From Agroathelia rolfsii (Eukaryota > Basidiomycota > Agaricomycetes > Amylocorticiales > Amylocorticiaceae), in NCBI GenBank assembly GCA_018343915.1, contig JABRWF010000006.1, positions 1,054,001 through 1,118,000 of the forward strand: DNA of 64,000 bases, written 5' to 3'. Shown here in pieces: positions 1 to 10,825 of this stretch. Under the pieces are notes generated by a model. That model was not told the origin of the DNA. It did no database searches and saw only the letters and a list, made by a program, of their open reading frames with translations. The position numbers were made by a program, and so were the translations under genes. Numbering within the stretch: the first letter of the stretch is position 1; each line of letters begins with the position of its first letter.

Positions 1-308
1 CTTAAGTACTGAGTCCTCCAGATCTTCATGCTCATACCGTTATGCACTTGAACTTGAGCCGTACCCCATTTACATCTACCTTGTTGGAGTGACATGTACT
101 TCATATTTCCTTTTTATCAACAATAATTCTCTCAAGAGGAATTTCGACCCCCGAGTCTCGTGTGTTTATAGCCAAGAGCACTATGATACATCGTTACATC
201 ATTTCCAGTAAAATATATACAAACTTCTCTAGGAGAGCTTGAATATCAAGCGATATATCGGAAAGCGGGGCTAATTGAAGATTGCATCAGATGTGCCTTC
301 GATTTGAA
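1..308. other. gene-free flank downstream of the MFS gene
   Basis: This AT-rich stretch lies beyond the stop codon of the leftmost gene. I see no open frame with family resemblance. It probably holds the 3' UTR and polyadenylation region of the minus-strand transporter. Confidence 0.4.
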
Positions 309-2750
309 TCATATGCAAGCACATTGGACGTACTTTTGCCAGTCGGTCAGGTCTGTAACAGCCAGAGCCTCATCATATTGAACGGGATTAGTAGCCTCGG
401 CGCGGTCGCGTCTTCTGTTGCAAGTTACGAAGACAACACTATTGATGAATGAGGTTCATTAATCAAAATGCATTGACCAGAACGATGAATTCAAGTTTTC
501 ATACCGAAGGAGAAGAATAACGACGATTTCCAGCGCAGGAAAGACCATGCAACCTACGATACCTGTTTGATATCTAGGTGCTTGAGATGCCTAAGATGCT
601 CTGAGCTCAAAAACAGTTATAATTTTGTGAAGGAAGAACCACTGACCTTAAACATGAATGGTCCAACCTAACAATGTTTAATAGAGAGCATTAGTATTTT
701 AGCCGCATATACTAAACTATAAACCCACAATGTTCCTGGTAATGGGGCATAAAATTAGCATTTAGCAACAATATTTTCAAGCGCGACATTAGACTCACCC
801 AAGAGCCATGCCCGAAAACAAGGCACCATTGCAGATTGCTTTCTTCGTTTGCCCAGCAACATTTCCAGATAGCAATGACAATCCAAGGACATATACAGCA
901 TTAACACTCCCCGTCATCCAGTAGCCTATCAAGCGAGCAGCTTTCATTCTGGGAGGACAAAACGCCATCACTTGAAAAATGACACGAGGATTGAGTTTTG
1001 TGCGAAGTCGGATGTTTGTGTAGGACAACACCTACTCGCGAATCCAGCGACAGCTGGCACAGTTAGTAGGGCCATCAAAATGGTTCTCGAATTTTTAGGG
1101 GCAACACGGTTAAGCCAGATGGCAAAGAAAATGGTAAGTGCGATTGTAACTCCATAAGGAATCTGCATGAGCGCCGTTTGCAGGGTAGTAAAGCCGAAGC
1201 CCTGAACAATAAGCGTGCCAAAGTTGGAAGTGCCGCCATTCGGCACATTAGCAGCTAAAGATACAGTAACAATGAATAACAGTTTACAAGAGACCAAGAC
1301 CAACGATGCTTACTAAAGGCAAATAAGAAGAATAGGTACGTCTTCGGATCCTTGAAAGCCTCAATTGCTTGATCAGGTTTGAATTTCCTACTATCTGAAC
1401 CTGTCACGTAATCATTTCGTTTACGTGAGGATATAACAACGCGTTCTTCGTAGGTAAAAAATCGCGCGTTATACGGAGCGTCCGGGATGACCATAAACAT
1501 GACAATTGCCCAAAGACAGCACAAAGTGCCTATGATAACAAATTCCCATTGCCTGTAGGAAATTGGAGGTTACTTAAAATATGGTCTAAACGACTGAGTA
1601 TGGACTCACCATGGCTTCAAAGGACCATGAATCTACAACCTTGGTTAGTTCAGGAACCTGTTGATCTTGTAGTAGTAAGATTCATACCTGACCAATACCG
1701 TAGCCGAGCAAGCCTCCGATCGCAATTCCAAACCCGTTAGCTGAGTACCAGTACCCTATTCGAACTGGCTGCTCTACTCTCGTGTACCAGGTCGAGGTAA
1801 TTAGAACCTTCGAAACCGAGCTATCAGCATCACGTAACTTGGCAATGATGGTCATGAAACCTACAAATGCGGGGTCTGCGGTACCCTCAAATGCCCCCGA
1901 TAGAGTTCTTAGCACAGCAAGCTGCGTAAAATTGCGAGCCGATGCTTGGCATATTAGAAGGACACCCCACATGAAGATCTGTCACTCCAGTCAGCTTTGC
2001 TCGTCTGCGAATAGTCAATAATGCGCACATTGAATGCCAAATATTTTGCAAGAGGAAACTTTTGCATTAATAGATTGGTTGGAAAGGCCCATGCAACCCA
2101 TCCCCCTAAGAGAATTGAGTGTTCGAACAAACGGCTCCCCAACAGAAGGCAAATCACATACAATAGAATATGCTAGATAGCCAGGACTGAAAAGAAATTT
2201 ATAAGTTACATCGGACTAAAGATTTCATTAGTAGAAAATCTTCTACATACATATTCTTCATTAGCTAGGTGAAGATCTTCCTTGACTGCATATAGACAGT
2301 GAGTGTTGGAACGGATTATCACTCTGGAGAATAGTAACATACGGTTGAATATAGCGGCATAGGACAAAGTTGTTTTATCTCTTTAGCATGAATATTTGTG
2401 TCATTTTTTATGAACTATGCGGATTTAATTGCGCCTCACATATAGTAGAATGCGTAACAGACGGCCAGAGCAGGAATGATCAGCAGATCCAGCTTCCTGA
2501 CAATTTTTTTGACTTGATCTTCGTCGAGTTCTACGTTATTCATTTGTACGACATCATCGAGAAAATTTTGAGGCGGTGGTTGCTTGAGAATGCGAGCGAA
2601 CCAAGGCCGTGAAGTCTTCAGGGTCTCTTCCCCGGAATCTGGATTCAAGGATGTGATACGTCCATCAATAGAGCCGGATGGTGACAAGTCTTCGATCTGT
2701 TCGATATCGCTCTTGACTTGTTTGCTTGAAGCACCTGTACTGGCTGACAT
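309..2750 (-). CDS. MFS transporter, allantoate/nicotinate permease-like (ACS family)
   Basis: Plasma-membrane permease of the major facilitator superfamily, anion:cation symporter branch (Dal5/Tna1-like), probably taking up a small organic anion; the substrate cannot be read from sequence. I start at the ATG at 2748-2750 (MSASTGASS); in-frame codons further upstream look like 5' UTR. The order of recognisable pieces is a hydrophilic N-terminus, then KLDLLIIPALAVCYAFYY with IDKTTLSYAAIFN on the next exon (the family's first-helix signature), VKEDLHLANEEY, SWLSSIFY, WVAWAFPTNLLMQKFP, the RTLSGAFEG loop, NGFGIAIGGLLGYGIG, a central loop with IPDAPYNARF, FGTLIVQGFGF, and a tail NRRRDRAEATNP ending in DLTDWQKY. 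About ten short introns are needed, and each joins in frame with usable GT/AG ends, so the gene looks intact. The C-terminus comes from two small exons near 530 and 430. Confidence 0.85.
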
Positions 2751-3547
2751 GTTAGGAGGGAAACAAGTCGAGAAACCCAAGGTCCGCGAGGGAGATATGA
2801 CACCGTTTTTAAAATGTTCGCTTCGGATACTTCCCCGCACTTCATTGGTTTTCCCTTCTCCTTAGATAGAGCTGCTTGGCGTATAAAGCCAGTCGCGTGA
2901 CGTAACTGATACACAGCGTCTGGTCCCGTGCTTAACAAAGGAGCAGGGCCGGGCCGTCGCCTATCAGCTGAACGTCAGCCCTGTTTTCTCTGTCGCATTT
3001 AGCGACCAATTGCGAGGGCGTATCAGAAATCTAAAACAAGACGAGAATTCAATTGGAGCGCATACGGCGCATCAGACTACGAGATCGTTTTACGGCAGCC
3101 ATATTACTGGCGAAATACATGGGTGTGAGTGAGAGAGTTGTGGGCACATACTGCTAGTAGTGGTTGACGTTACCAAAATCGATATTAGTACAGATGTTTG
3201 TTTGCTAGAAGATTTGCACCTTTCATGATGATGATGATCATCATAGCCAGAAATTTTGATAGCAACAAACCCAGGACTTTTGTTTAGGATGGTGCTATAA
3301 GGTGTAAGACCTGAGTATAGCTAATGTTCATGAGGACCAGATGAAAATCTACCCTTTCATCCCTTCCTCATCATATCGTCTACGCGTTGCACGACAACTA
3401 AATCATCGGCGTATGAAAACAATTCTAACCGACTTGAAAATCCTCAACGAAATGAAAGATATGGATCTATTCCATTGGTTGTAATGGATTACTTTCATAT
3501 CCTACCCTTCCTCGTAATTTTACAGGAGAAGAATCATTTCATCGTGA
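2751..3547. other. intergenic region, probable promoter of the MFS gene
   Basis: About 800 bases without a convincing gene. A short ATG-rich near-palindrome (atgatgatgatcatcat) lies near 3226-3243. The strand-proximal part should hold the MFS promoter. I see no clear TATA box. Confidence 0.4.
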
Positions 3548-3979
3548 ATGAAGGTGGCTTGTCCGGCTGGCATCACAATCCAGGGTCAGGACAGTGCTCA
3601 AAACCCGACTCACGATCTCGCGACCTGGACTTGCAACTTTCCCATTATTAATAATTACTTGACAAATTTATCAACAGCACATCTCATGAATTACCTCGCT
3701 AAAGAAGTGATTGAATATTGTTTTGACGTCGACAACAGAACTGCATACCCTTCGAATAACCCGTCAGAATATAGCATTCCCGCTCTGCGCGCCCTGGAAC
3801 AAATCAATTTCTCGTTATCTGACCTTAAAGTGTATTATCAGTCGCATGCCGGCAGTAATTTGGCGAATATATCATCACTTGAACGCTCGCACTCGCCAGA
3901 AAGGGAACCATACAATCCGCTAATTGACAAACAGCTTTCCTTGCTTCAAAACGATGGCGAACGAAAAAGAAATGCCTAG
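3548..3979 (+). CDS. hypothetical protein, 143 aa, doubtful
   Basis: A single uninterrupted frame begins at the ATG at 3548 and ends at 3979. I recognise no family. The product is polar and Asn/Ser-rich, with no signal peptide or membrane segment, and it ends in a charged tail (GERKRNA). Its AT-rich composition resembles the flanking intergenic DNA, and it lacks introns while nearly every certain gene here has them. It could be a small orphan gene, an exon of a larger unrecognised gene, or chance. About 410 bases without any visible gene separate it from the next start at 4394. Confidence 0.22.
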   Translation: MKVACPAGITIQGQDSAQNPTHDLATWTCNFPIINNYLTNLSTAHLMNYLAKEVIEYCFDVDNRTAYPSNNPSEYSIPALRALEQINFSLSDLKVYYQSHAGSNLANISSLERSHSPEREPYNPLIDKQLSLLQNDGERKRNA

Positions 3980-4393
3980 TTCAAATACACACAGTTGATA
4001 AGTGAGGTTTTTCAGGAAGGCTTCTTTGAATTAGTGGACGTACTTGAACTGCCTCTCGAGGAAGGTGAATTTTGAGGTATGCCCCAGAGGACGGAAACGA
4101 CACAGCGAGAACACACGATATAAAAATTCATGTGGTGTACATGACCTTACTGGGGAGTAAAAGCCGGTTATGGGACAGATAATGTACTGTGCGCAGTTCT
4201 TGGTCAAGATCCAACTTCAGTTGAAAGGCCAATCAAACAGGCCGCTTTTGAGTGAAATTAACAAGCGAGCAAAGGAACAATCAGGACCAACTCCGTCGAC
4301 TTCCTCGGTCACCTCACGTCTCGTCCCACCCAAGGAGGCTTGTCTCTTGCACTGTTATTATTTTTCTCTTTGTTTTTTCTTCTTCTCCAAGAT

Positions 4394-7027
4394 ATGCCTT
4401 CCTCACCACGCTTGGGGTCATATGTAACGCTCAACGCACCGCAAGCAAAACGTCACTACGAAAACCTAAACGACTCCCCACCCACTTCCCCGCTTCTCTC
4501 CCATCGCTCTCATGATTCTGACGACTCCTTACGAGCACTTGAACTGGCTGAAGGCCCAGTCTCGGCTTCATCAGACGGACCACGCACTTCAGGCCGGGCT
4601 CGCTCATATTCAATGACCGGGTTTGATTTTCAACGCGATTTGTTGCCTCTTAGCGCAAGCATAAGCGAGCCGGACTCAGCTTTTGGAGAGGCAGGCGAGA
4701 AGAACCTGAGCTTGATTAACGGTGTGTTTTTCTGTCCTTGTGAGTGCAGACTCAGTTCATGATATGAGACAGCCAGGCATATCGCTTGTCGTGGGACTGC
4801 AGGTGCGTTTGGTTCAGATACTAGGCCTTCCATATTTAAATAGCTGATTGTATAATTGGTCTAGATTGGTTCTGGGATATTGTAACTATCGCTCATAATC
4901 CCCGGACTTGATCTCGAAAATTGAACGACATTTTCCAGCTCTTCTCCCGGTGTTGTGGTAGCAAATACCCATAGTGTGGGCGCAAGTTTGATGGTGTGGC
5001 TTGCTTCTGGGCTATTAGGATGGACCGGGGCCAGTTCATTTGCTGAGCTGGGATCAGCTATACCTTTGAATGGAGGTGCACAGGCTTACCTGGCATACTC
5101 ATATGGCCCCCTTGTTTCCTATCTGTTCGCCTGGTCTGCCATTTCTGCTCTAAAGCCTGGTATGTGCCCAATATTTTGTTGATAAAGCTATCATATATGA
5201 CTCAATTTCTTGAAAGGTGGCAATGCTGTCATCTCACTCATATTTTCTGAGTATCTTAATCGAATATTTTGGCACTTTACGCGCCCAGACGCCTCTCCAG
5301 ACGATATGCCTCAATGGGCCATCAAATTGGTTGCCATTGCCGCTGTGCTCTTGGTTACGTTCTTGACCATTGCGGCACGAAACCTAGGGACACGGACTGC
5401 TATTGTATTCACAACCGTTAAAGTTGGTATGCTATAACTCTATGGATCGAATGTTATCCTTACAAGAAACTTTCACTTATACCAGATTGCCGCTCTGGTG
5501 AATACCACCATTTTGCTTGTCCCTCCGACATTCCTTTGACATCAGCCTATCAGATATTCGTCATCGTTCTTGGACTCATCCAGCTCATACGAGGCAAAGC
5601 AACCGAGTCCTTCCATGAACCGCCGTTTAGGGGCTCTTCAACCAGCCCGTCAGCATACTCGTTGGCTTTGTACTCGGGACTCTGGGCCTTCGATGGATGG
5701 GACCAAGCCAACTACGTTGGTGGAGAGATGCGCGACCCGGGTAAGAATATACCCCGTGCGATTCATTCAAGTATGGCTATCGTGATCGTGAGTTGCTCCA
5801 CAAAATCAATAATTGGAGTGTTCATTTTTTTTCCCGTACAGTTCCTATTCCTTCTGGCCAATGTATCTTACTTTGTTGTACTTGATAAGGTATGCTCTGG
5901 CTATTAATGACCTAAAAATTATTCTTCTAATTTATGTTCATCACAAGGTGACTGTCGGTTTATCAAATACGGTAGCCATGGACTTTGGTCGCACCTTGTT
6001 CGGCCCCATAGGCGGGACCGTTTTTGCCTTGTTGGTTGCTATCTCTTGTTTTGGCGCGCTAAACGGTATATCTTAATCCTCCCATACAACTCCCGACACC
6101 ATTTTGATACGAGAAAAATACGAACAGGCTCGTTCTATACATCTTCACGCCTCATCTATGCCGCCGGTCGTGAGGGCTACCTACCATCACTTTTTGGTAG
6201 ACTCCACTCGACGCGCAAGACGCCGTTGAATGCGACACTTCTCCAAACGACGCTGACGACCATTTTCATCCTCGCTGGTGGTGGGTTCAGGTCGCTGGTC
6301 AACTTTTCCGTTGTTGCTTCGTGGGCATTCTATTTCCTTACAGTAAGGGTCTTTGAGTTTTCTCTCAGCTGGAAAAGTGTCTAAAAACTTGAAGGTATTG
6401 GGTTTGGTCATCTTGAGGATCAAGGAGCCGTCCCTAGAAAGGTGGAGCCTTTTTTTGCTTGAAGTCAATCCGGCCTTTTCTAAACATACTTTGTCTTTTT
6501 GTAGGCCATATAAAACATGGATCATTACCCCATTAATTTTCTGCGCAGTAAGTTTACATTATACTTCAACAGCAGTCAATCATTTGAACATATTACCAGG
6601 TCGCATTGTTCTTGCTCTGTATGCCTATCATTGCAGCACCACTAGAGGCGATAGCAGTGCTAGGTCAGTGAGGCTTCTGCCTACCTGCAGTACATCGTAC
6701 TAATTAGTTCTTTAACTATCTTCCATGCCTGTCTAGGATTTGTATTGGCCGGTATTCCGGTATATTATCTGACTCAGAGAAACAAAGGCGACGTCCGGAT
6801 GCCGAGAGTGTTCCGTATGTTCTCCCTAATTTTTTGTATGATTGCCCCCCCTGATCACTAAGCGTGCATCCATGTCCTTCGTATGTATAGAACCGATTGC
6901 GGACCTATGGGCGAAACTACGTGGCCGACCCGCGTCAGGTGAAGGCTGGCAAGCTGTTGCGACGGATGGCGGAGAGGAGGTCGTGGAGATGACGGAGGGT
7001 GGCAGAAGGGGAGGTGCAACACACTAA
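4394..7027 (+). CDS. L-type amino-acid permease (APC superfamily, MUP1/LAT-like)
   Basis: Integral-membrane amino-acid transporter of the APC superfamily, closest in layout to fungal methionine permeases (Mup1) and animal LAT proteins; methionine or neutral amino acids are the likely cargo by family. Start is the ATG at 4394 (MPSSPRLGSYV). Roughly 110 hydrophilic Ser-rich residues precede the first helix. The substrate-binding signature IGSGIFSSPG is assembled across splice junctions near 4870 and 4940. Further motifs are FAELGSAIPLNGGAQAYLAY, the WAFDGWDQANYVGGEMRDP element typical of this branch, and SFYTSSRLIYAAGREGYLP, followed by further helices and a polar tail ending in RRGGATH. About ten short introns were placed, all frame-compatible. 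The last exon joins VF to a PIADLWAKLRGRP tail through a phase-1 intron beginning at GTATGT near 6814. Looks intact. Confidence 0.87.
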
Positions 7028-9805
7028 TGATTATGAGAACAGTTAGGAGATGTGATTACTGGAGCCCTTTCCTTTCATCCCTCTGAAGCGTCAAATGGAA
7101 TGGTAGTTCGAATGGACGGGGTCTTGCTTAACACCCTTCATTTCTTCGCGGAAAAAAACATCGTGGGACGATTTGCTACCTGCTTGCCTGTGTTTAAACG
7201 CCTCAACGAGTTTGGCAAGGTGCACCGCAATGGAATTAGCTCCTCGATGAGATTAATACACTTGTTCTTAATTTCGCTCTGTTTTGTTTTGTTATGACTT
7301 TTTTTCCTCTTTGGTAACTAAATAATGATATAGATGGCGCATCCCCTTTGCTGTAATAGTCTCCCACAGTCGATTATTTAATATACATGCGATGCAAGTT
7401 TCTCGATCTTCAGAAACGGCAGGGGCCATGTATTGCATCATTGAACAATGAACAATTCTATTCAATGTTTGCCAGAAAGGAGATGGTACTGCTCTGTTTT
7501 CCTTTCCTTCTAGATCCTCTATATCATTTCTTCAAGGCCTTGGTGACGCAACAGTCTCGAACAGTACCCTTTTCGGCCAAGTTGTATAACCCCACATCGG
7601 GAAACGGGTGATGTTTTATAGCCATTTTATAGTAATATAGTTCTATTACATCTCAAAAATTTCTACATGTTTATGATTCTGAAGATCCTTCTCTTTTTTT
7701 ACCCATTGACCCTTGTCGTATACTTGCAACTTGCAATGTATACTACTAATGTACCTATATCAAGTGCTTATATAATCTGGACTATGGACTCCCTCTACAC
7801 AATCTGCGATCGTATGATGACATAGAAGTCGTGTTGGGAGATCTTGACCGCGTCAAGTATCTTCACCATGCATATCTTTTTGTATCAGCTGCTCACTTGA
7901 ATGCACACGAATATTCAGGCCTGGACAGTTTCTCACGATCCTGAATATCACTTCCGATTCTAAGGGGTAGAATCGGAGTTTTTTGCGAGAAGAATTGACT
8001 ACATTTTGTTGGTAAGAAAGCCTTCAAGCCTCGAGTTTTCTCTAGAGAAATACAGAGCTTGCACCAAAGGAAACTTTTGTTCCGAGGGTATGATAGAGTG
8101 TAAAAGTATAGCAGAAAACCAGTGTGGAATTTAAAAATTCCCTTTTCAAACATGGTTCATTTTCTCATTGTTTACGGGCAGCCCTTTCGCGTTTATTGGA
8201 CATGGCTCATGGATAACATTAAGACATATGGCACAGAGGTTGTGCCTGCGGCGAGCCTAACTATGAGTAATGTGAAAAGGATAGCGCGATGGCATCCCAT
8301 AGCTATAGGCCATGCCGCGCTAGCGTGTTTCGGAAAAGCAATTCAAGAAGCATCCACACTCCCGCTGCGACGAGAATCGTAACATGACTCTTGTTTATAG
8401 ACATGTCAAGACCAATGGATGGATGGTCACTCTTTCTGAATTTCCATCTGAAGGAGCAGAACCTGAATATATTGACGTCACCACTATTCCACAGGACGCT
8501 CTTGAGGAAGCACAAAGTAGTTTCCGGGCATTAGTGATTTTGTTAGACATGGCCCTCAGTATGCAGCGTGGCATCACTGGCAGGATGCTGATTGGCGGAA
8601 TAAGGCTGATCGCGTACCCCGGTGGGAGACCGCCCTTGTAGAACATGCGATATCTGAATCTGCGACAAGGTTTAGATTGATTGAATTCTGACCTCAATCA
8701 AGCAATACCTGTGACACGGGTCAAGCACAGAAAATGGCGCGAGGCTCGATAAAGTCTTATTGTTTACTGAATCCATGATTAGGCCACGATCGGGAACCAT
8801 TCAGTTTATGATTCGTTAGATGAGTTGCTTGAAGCCGGGGCTGTCCATTCTTCGTTTTCTAGCGCGATATTATAATATTGGCTCGGACATGATCAATTAC
8901 GCTACGGAGGCTCTAACAGAGGATGTATTGCAATAGATGATGCTTTTGGCAACTCTTCTGAAGGTTTGCGATCATGTTTTCGTTCTCGTGTCGCACTGCG
9001 GCGGCTAAACGTATAGATACATAATCGACATACAGGTATCGATGAGCTTTCAAATGATGAGATCATTAATATTCCCACATGTTAGAAAGCTTGCAACCGA
9101 CCAGTTTTGACCGGTTTTAATGGTCGATAGCTTGGCTATAATTCGACTTGAAGCTGAGAGATTATAGTGCTGCGACTGCAAGCGGCTAGGACAACCTCGG
9201 AAAGATGACTAGATACTGTATCCATTGTAGGTCAATGAGCGGCTAGCTGACTGGCTAACATCAGAGGTTGGAATACTAACTTGAGCTCAACTAATGATAG
9301 AAAGAGGACGACAGACAAGGGACTGTCCCAGGCTGGGCGCGACTTGAGGCCGGGGTATATTAAACAATTCGGAAAAATAAATATATATGTATATGTATAC
9401 TGTAAATTAATAATATAGTAGGTTCGTCGGTCAAATACGACGGATCATTGAGTAGCAAAAAAGTTCAGGAGAATTTGTGAAAGAGATAGAAGGGGTAATG
9501 CACTCGTTTCATTGGTCAATCACGCAAGAATGATGATGGTTACATGTCAGCATCGCCCGGGCAGGTCCGATCAGCTTATGCAGACATGGTGGCACAACAA
9601 GCGATTTTGCTATATAATCATCGTCGACTCAGTGCAACGTAGCCCGAGCACTACTGCCATAACTACCCCCCCTCCCTGCAACTGTTGCTGAAATCCGCAT
9701 ACAATCCCTGTACGTCGCTACTCATGTCTTGCGATAAGGACGACAAGAGACAGGATGGCGTGTGGACTAACGATGAACTCCTTGGCACGGTCTAGGTTAT
9801 CCGAG
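7028..9805. other. gene-poor 2.8-kb region
   Basis: No recognisable gene over about 2.8 kb. Two abutting small frames occur at 8152-8382 and 8384-8641, in different phases and with no known family. An AT-rich patch with alternating TATA/TGTA steps lies around 9376-9405. The ATX1 promoter must lie in the last few hundred bases. The region may hold a degraded gene or unannotated small genes. Confidence 0.4.
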
Positions 9806-10323
9806 ATGGTAAGCTACCGCTGCCACACCAATACACACACACTACACAGGCTTAATCCCGATGTTTTGATCAGGCTGAAGAGCACAAGTACCAATTTGAA
9901 GTCAAGGTACGCGCCGACTAATCACTTTAGATGGTGGTTGGAGGCTAAACTATGATGCTATCTTGTGACAGATGACTTGCACAGGCTGCAGCGGCGCTGT
10001 AGACCGTGTGTTGAAGAAGACCGAGGGTTCGCATCCTTCATTTCTAGTTGATTTGAGGTCCAGGGCTAACAAGATGACAACAACCGTTGTGTGATTCCGA
10101 TTGTACTGCAGGTGTTACATCGTACGACATCAGCCTCGAAAGGCAAGAGGTAAATGTCACCGGTAGCATTGGCTACGACGATCTTCTGGCCAAGATTAAG
10201 AAAACCGGCAAGGAGGTTAGTTCAGGGATTGTCGTTTTTCGATTTTTCGTTTCATGACTCCTTTTTTTTTTTTTAATGGTTTATTTGCCTGTGAAGGTAC
10301 GCTCCGGCAAGACGATTGTTTGA
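9806..10323 (+). CDS. ATX1: ATX1-type cytosolic copper chaperone
   Basis: Small HMA-domain metallochaperone of about 70 residues that carries Cu(I) to the Golgi copper ATPase (Ccc2) for loading of multicopper oxidases such as Fet3. The metal site MTCTGCSG (MxCxxC) begins the exon that follows the intron ending near 9972. The rest of the ferredoxin-like fold follows: GVTSYDISLERQEVNVTGS, then YDDLLAKIKKTGKEV with the conserved lysine near the C-terminus. The ATG at 9806-9808 is followed at once by a GTAAGC donor, so the first coding exon is just the initiator codon; the second starts at 9874 with AEEHKYQFEVK. Three more introns follow and the stop is TGA 10321-10323. Length and motifs match the family fully. 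It lies 500 bases upstream of a co-oriented ferric/cupric reductase gene. Confidence 0.92.
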
Positions 10324-10825
10324 GTGCCGGTGCTGGAGCGCAGCAGCAGCAAGGATATCTATACATAGCCTTATCTCCCAAATTAGCCCGGTGTTATTTA
10401 AACGATTTTTGCGGATAAATATGGATGATAATGTAATATTTTGTACGAGATGGTTTATTACACAATACAAACAAATTTATAAGCAAACTACAAATGTGTA
10501 CAGAGCTGAATTATAAATTCATTATTGCTATTATAATTCATTTACAATGTGATGATGACAATGACGACAGTGCGTTCCGGCGGGGACGACGAGGACAGAG
10601 AGTAGCCGCTGCTGCCGAGAGCCTGGGAGCCGCAAGCAGAACGGAAAAAGTTGGGTAGAAATTATCTCCCAGCAACATGCCACCTCGAGATCCAAAGCAC
10701 CGTCTCTTTTATTATACCTTACTTCCCATTTATCTTCTCTCATCTCCATTTGACCCCATTCCCGCCTCTTGTTATTGCTTAGGACCAGGTTAAGGCCCAG
10801 GTCGGTCTAGTACACCCCACCGGCC
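10324..10825. other. ATX1 3' region and ferric reductase promoter
   Basis: Intergenic stretch of about 500 bases between two same-strand genes. The left part is AT-rich (ATX1 3' UTR). The right part, nearer the reductase ATG, is CT-rich and contains two TTATCT motifs described separately. Confidence 0.45.
10662..10735. promoter_or_regulatory. pair of HGATAR-type GATA motifs upstream of the reductase
   Basis: TTATCT occurs at 10662-10667 and again at 10730-10735, giving AGATAA on the minus strand, 68 bases apart and within 165 bases of the reductase ATG. AGATAA matches HGATAR, the site bound by the fungal iron-responsive GATA repressors Urbs1/SREA. Such six-base motifs also occur by chance, so iron control is an inference. 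Confidence 0.3.

Noticed and set aside
4340..4393. Hydrophobic N-terminal extension of the amino-acid permease (LALLLFFSLFF)
   Set aside because: The extended frame begins at TTG, not ATG. This pyrimidine-rich stretch is better read as 5' leader.
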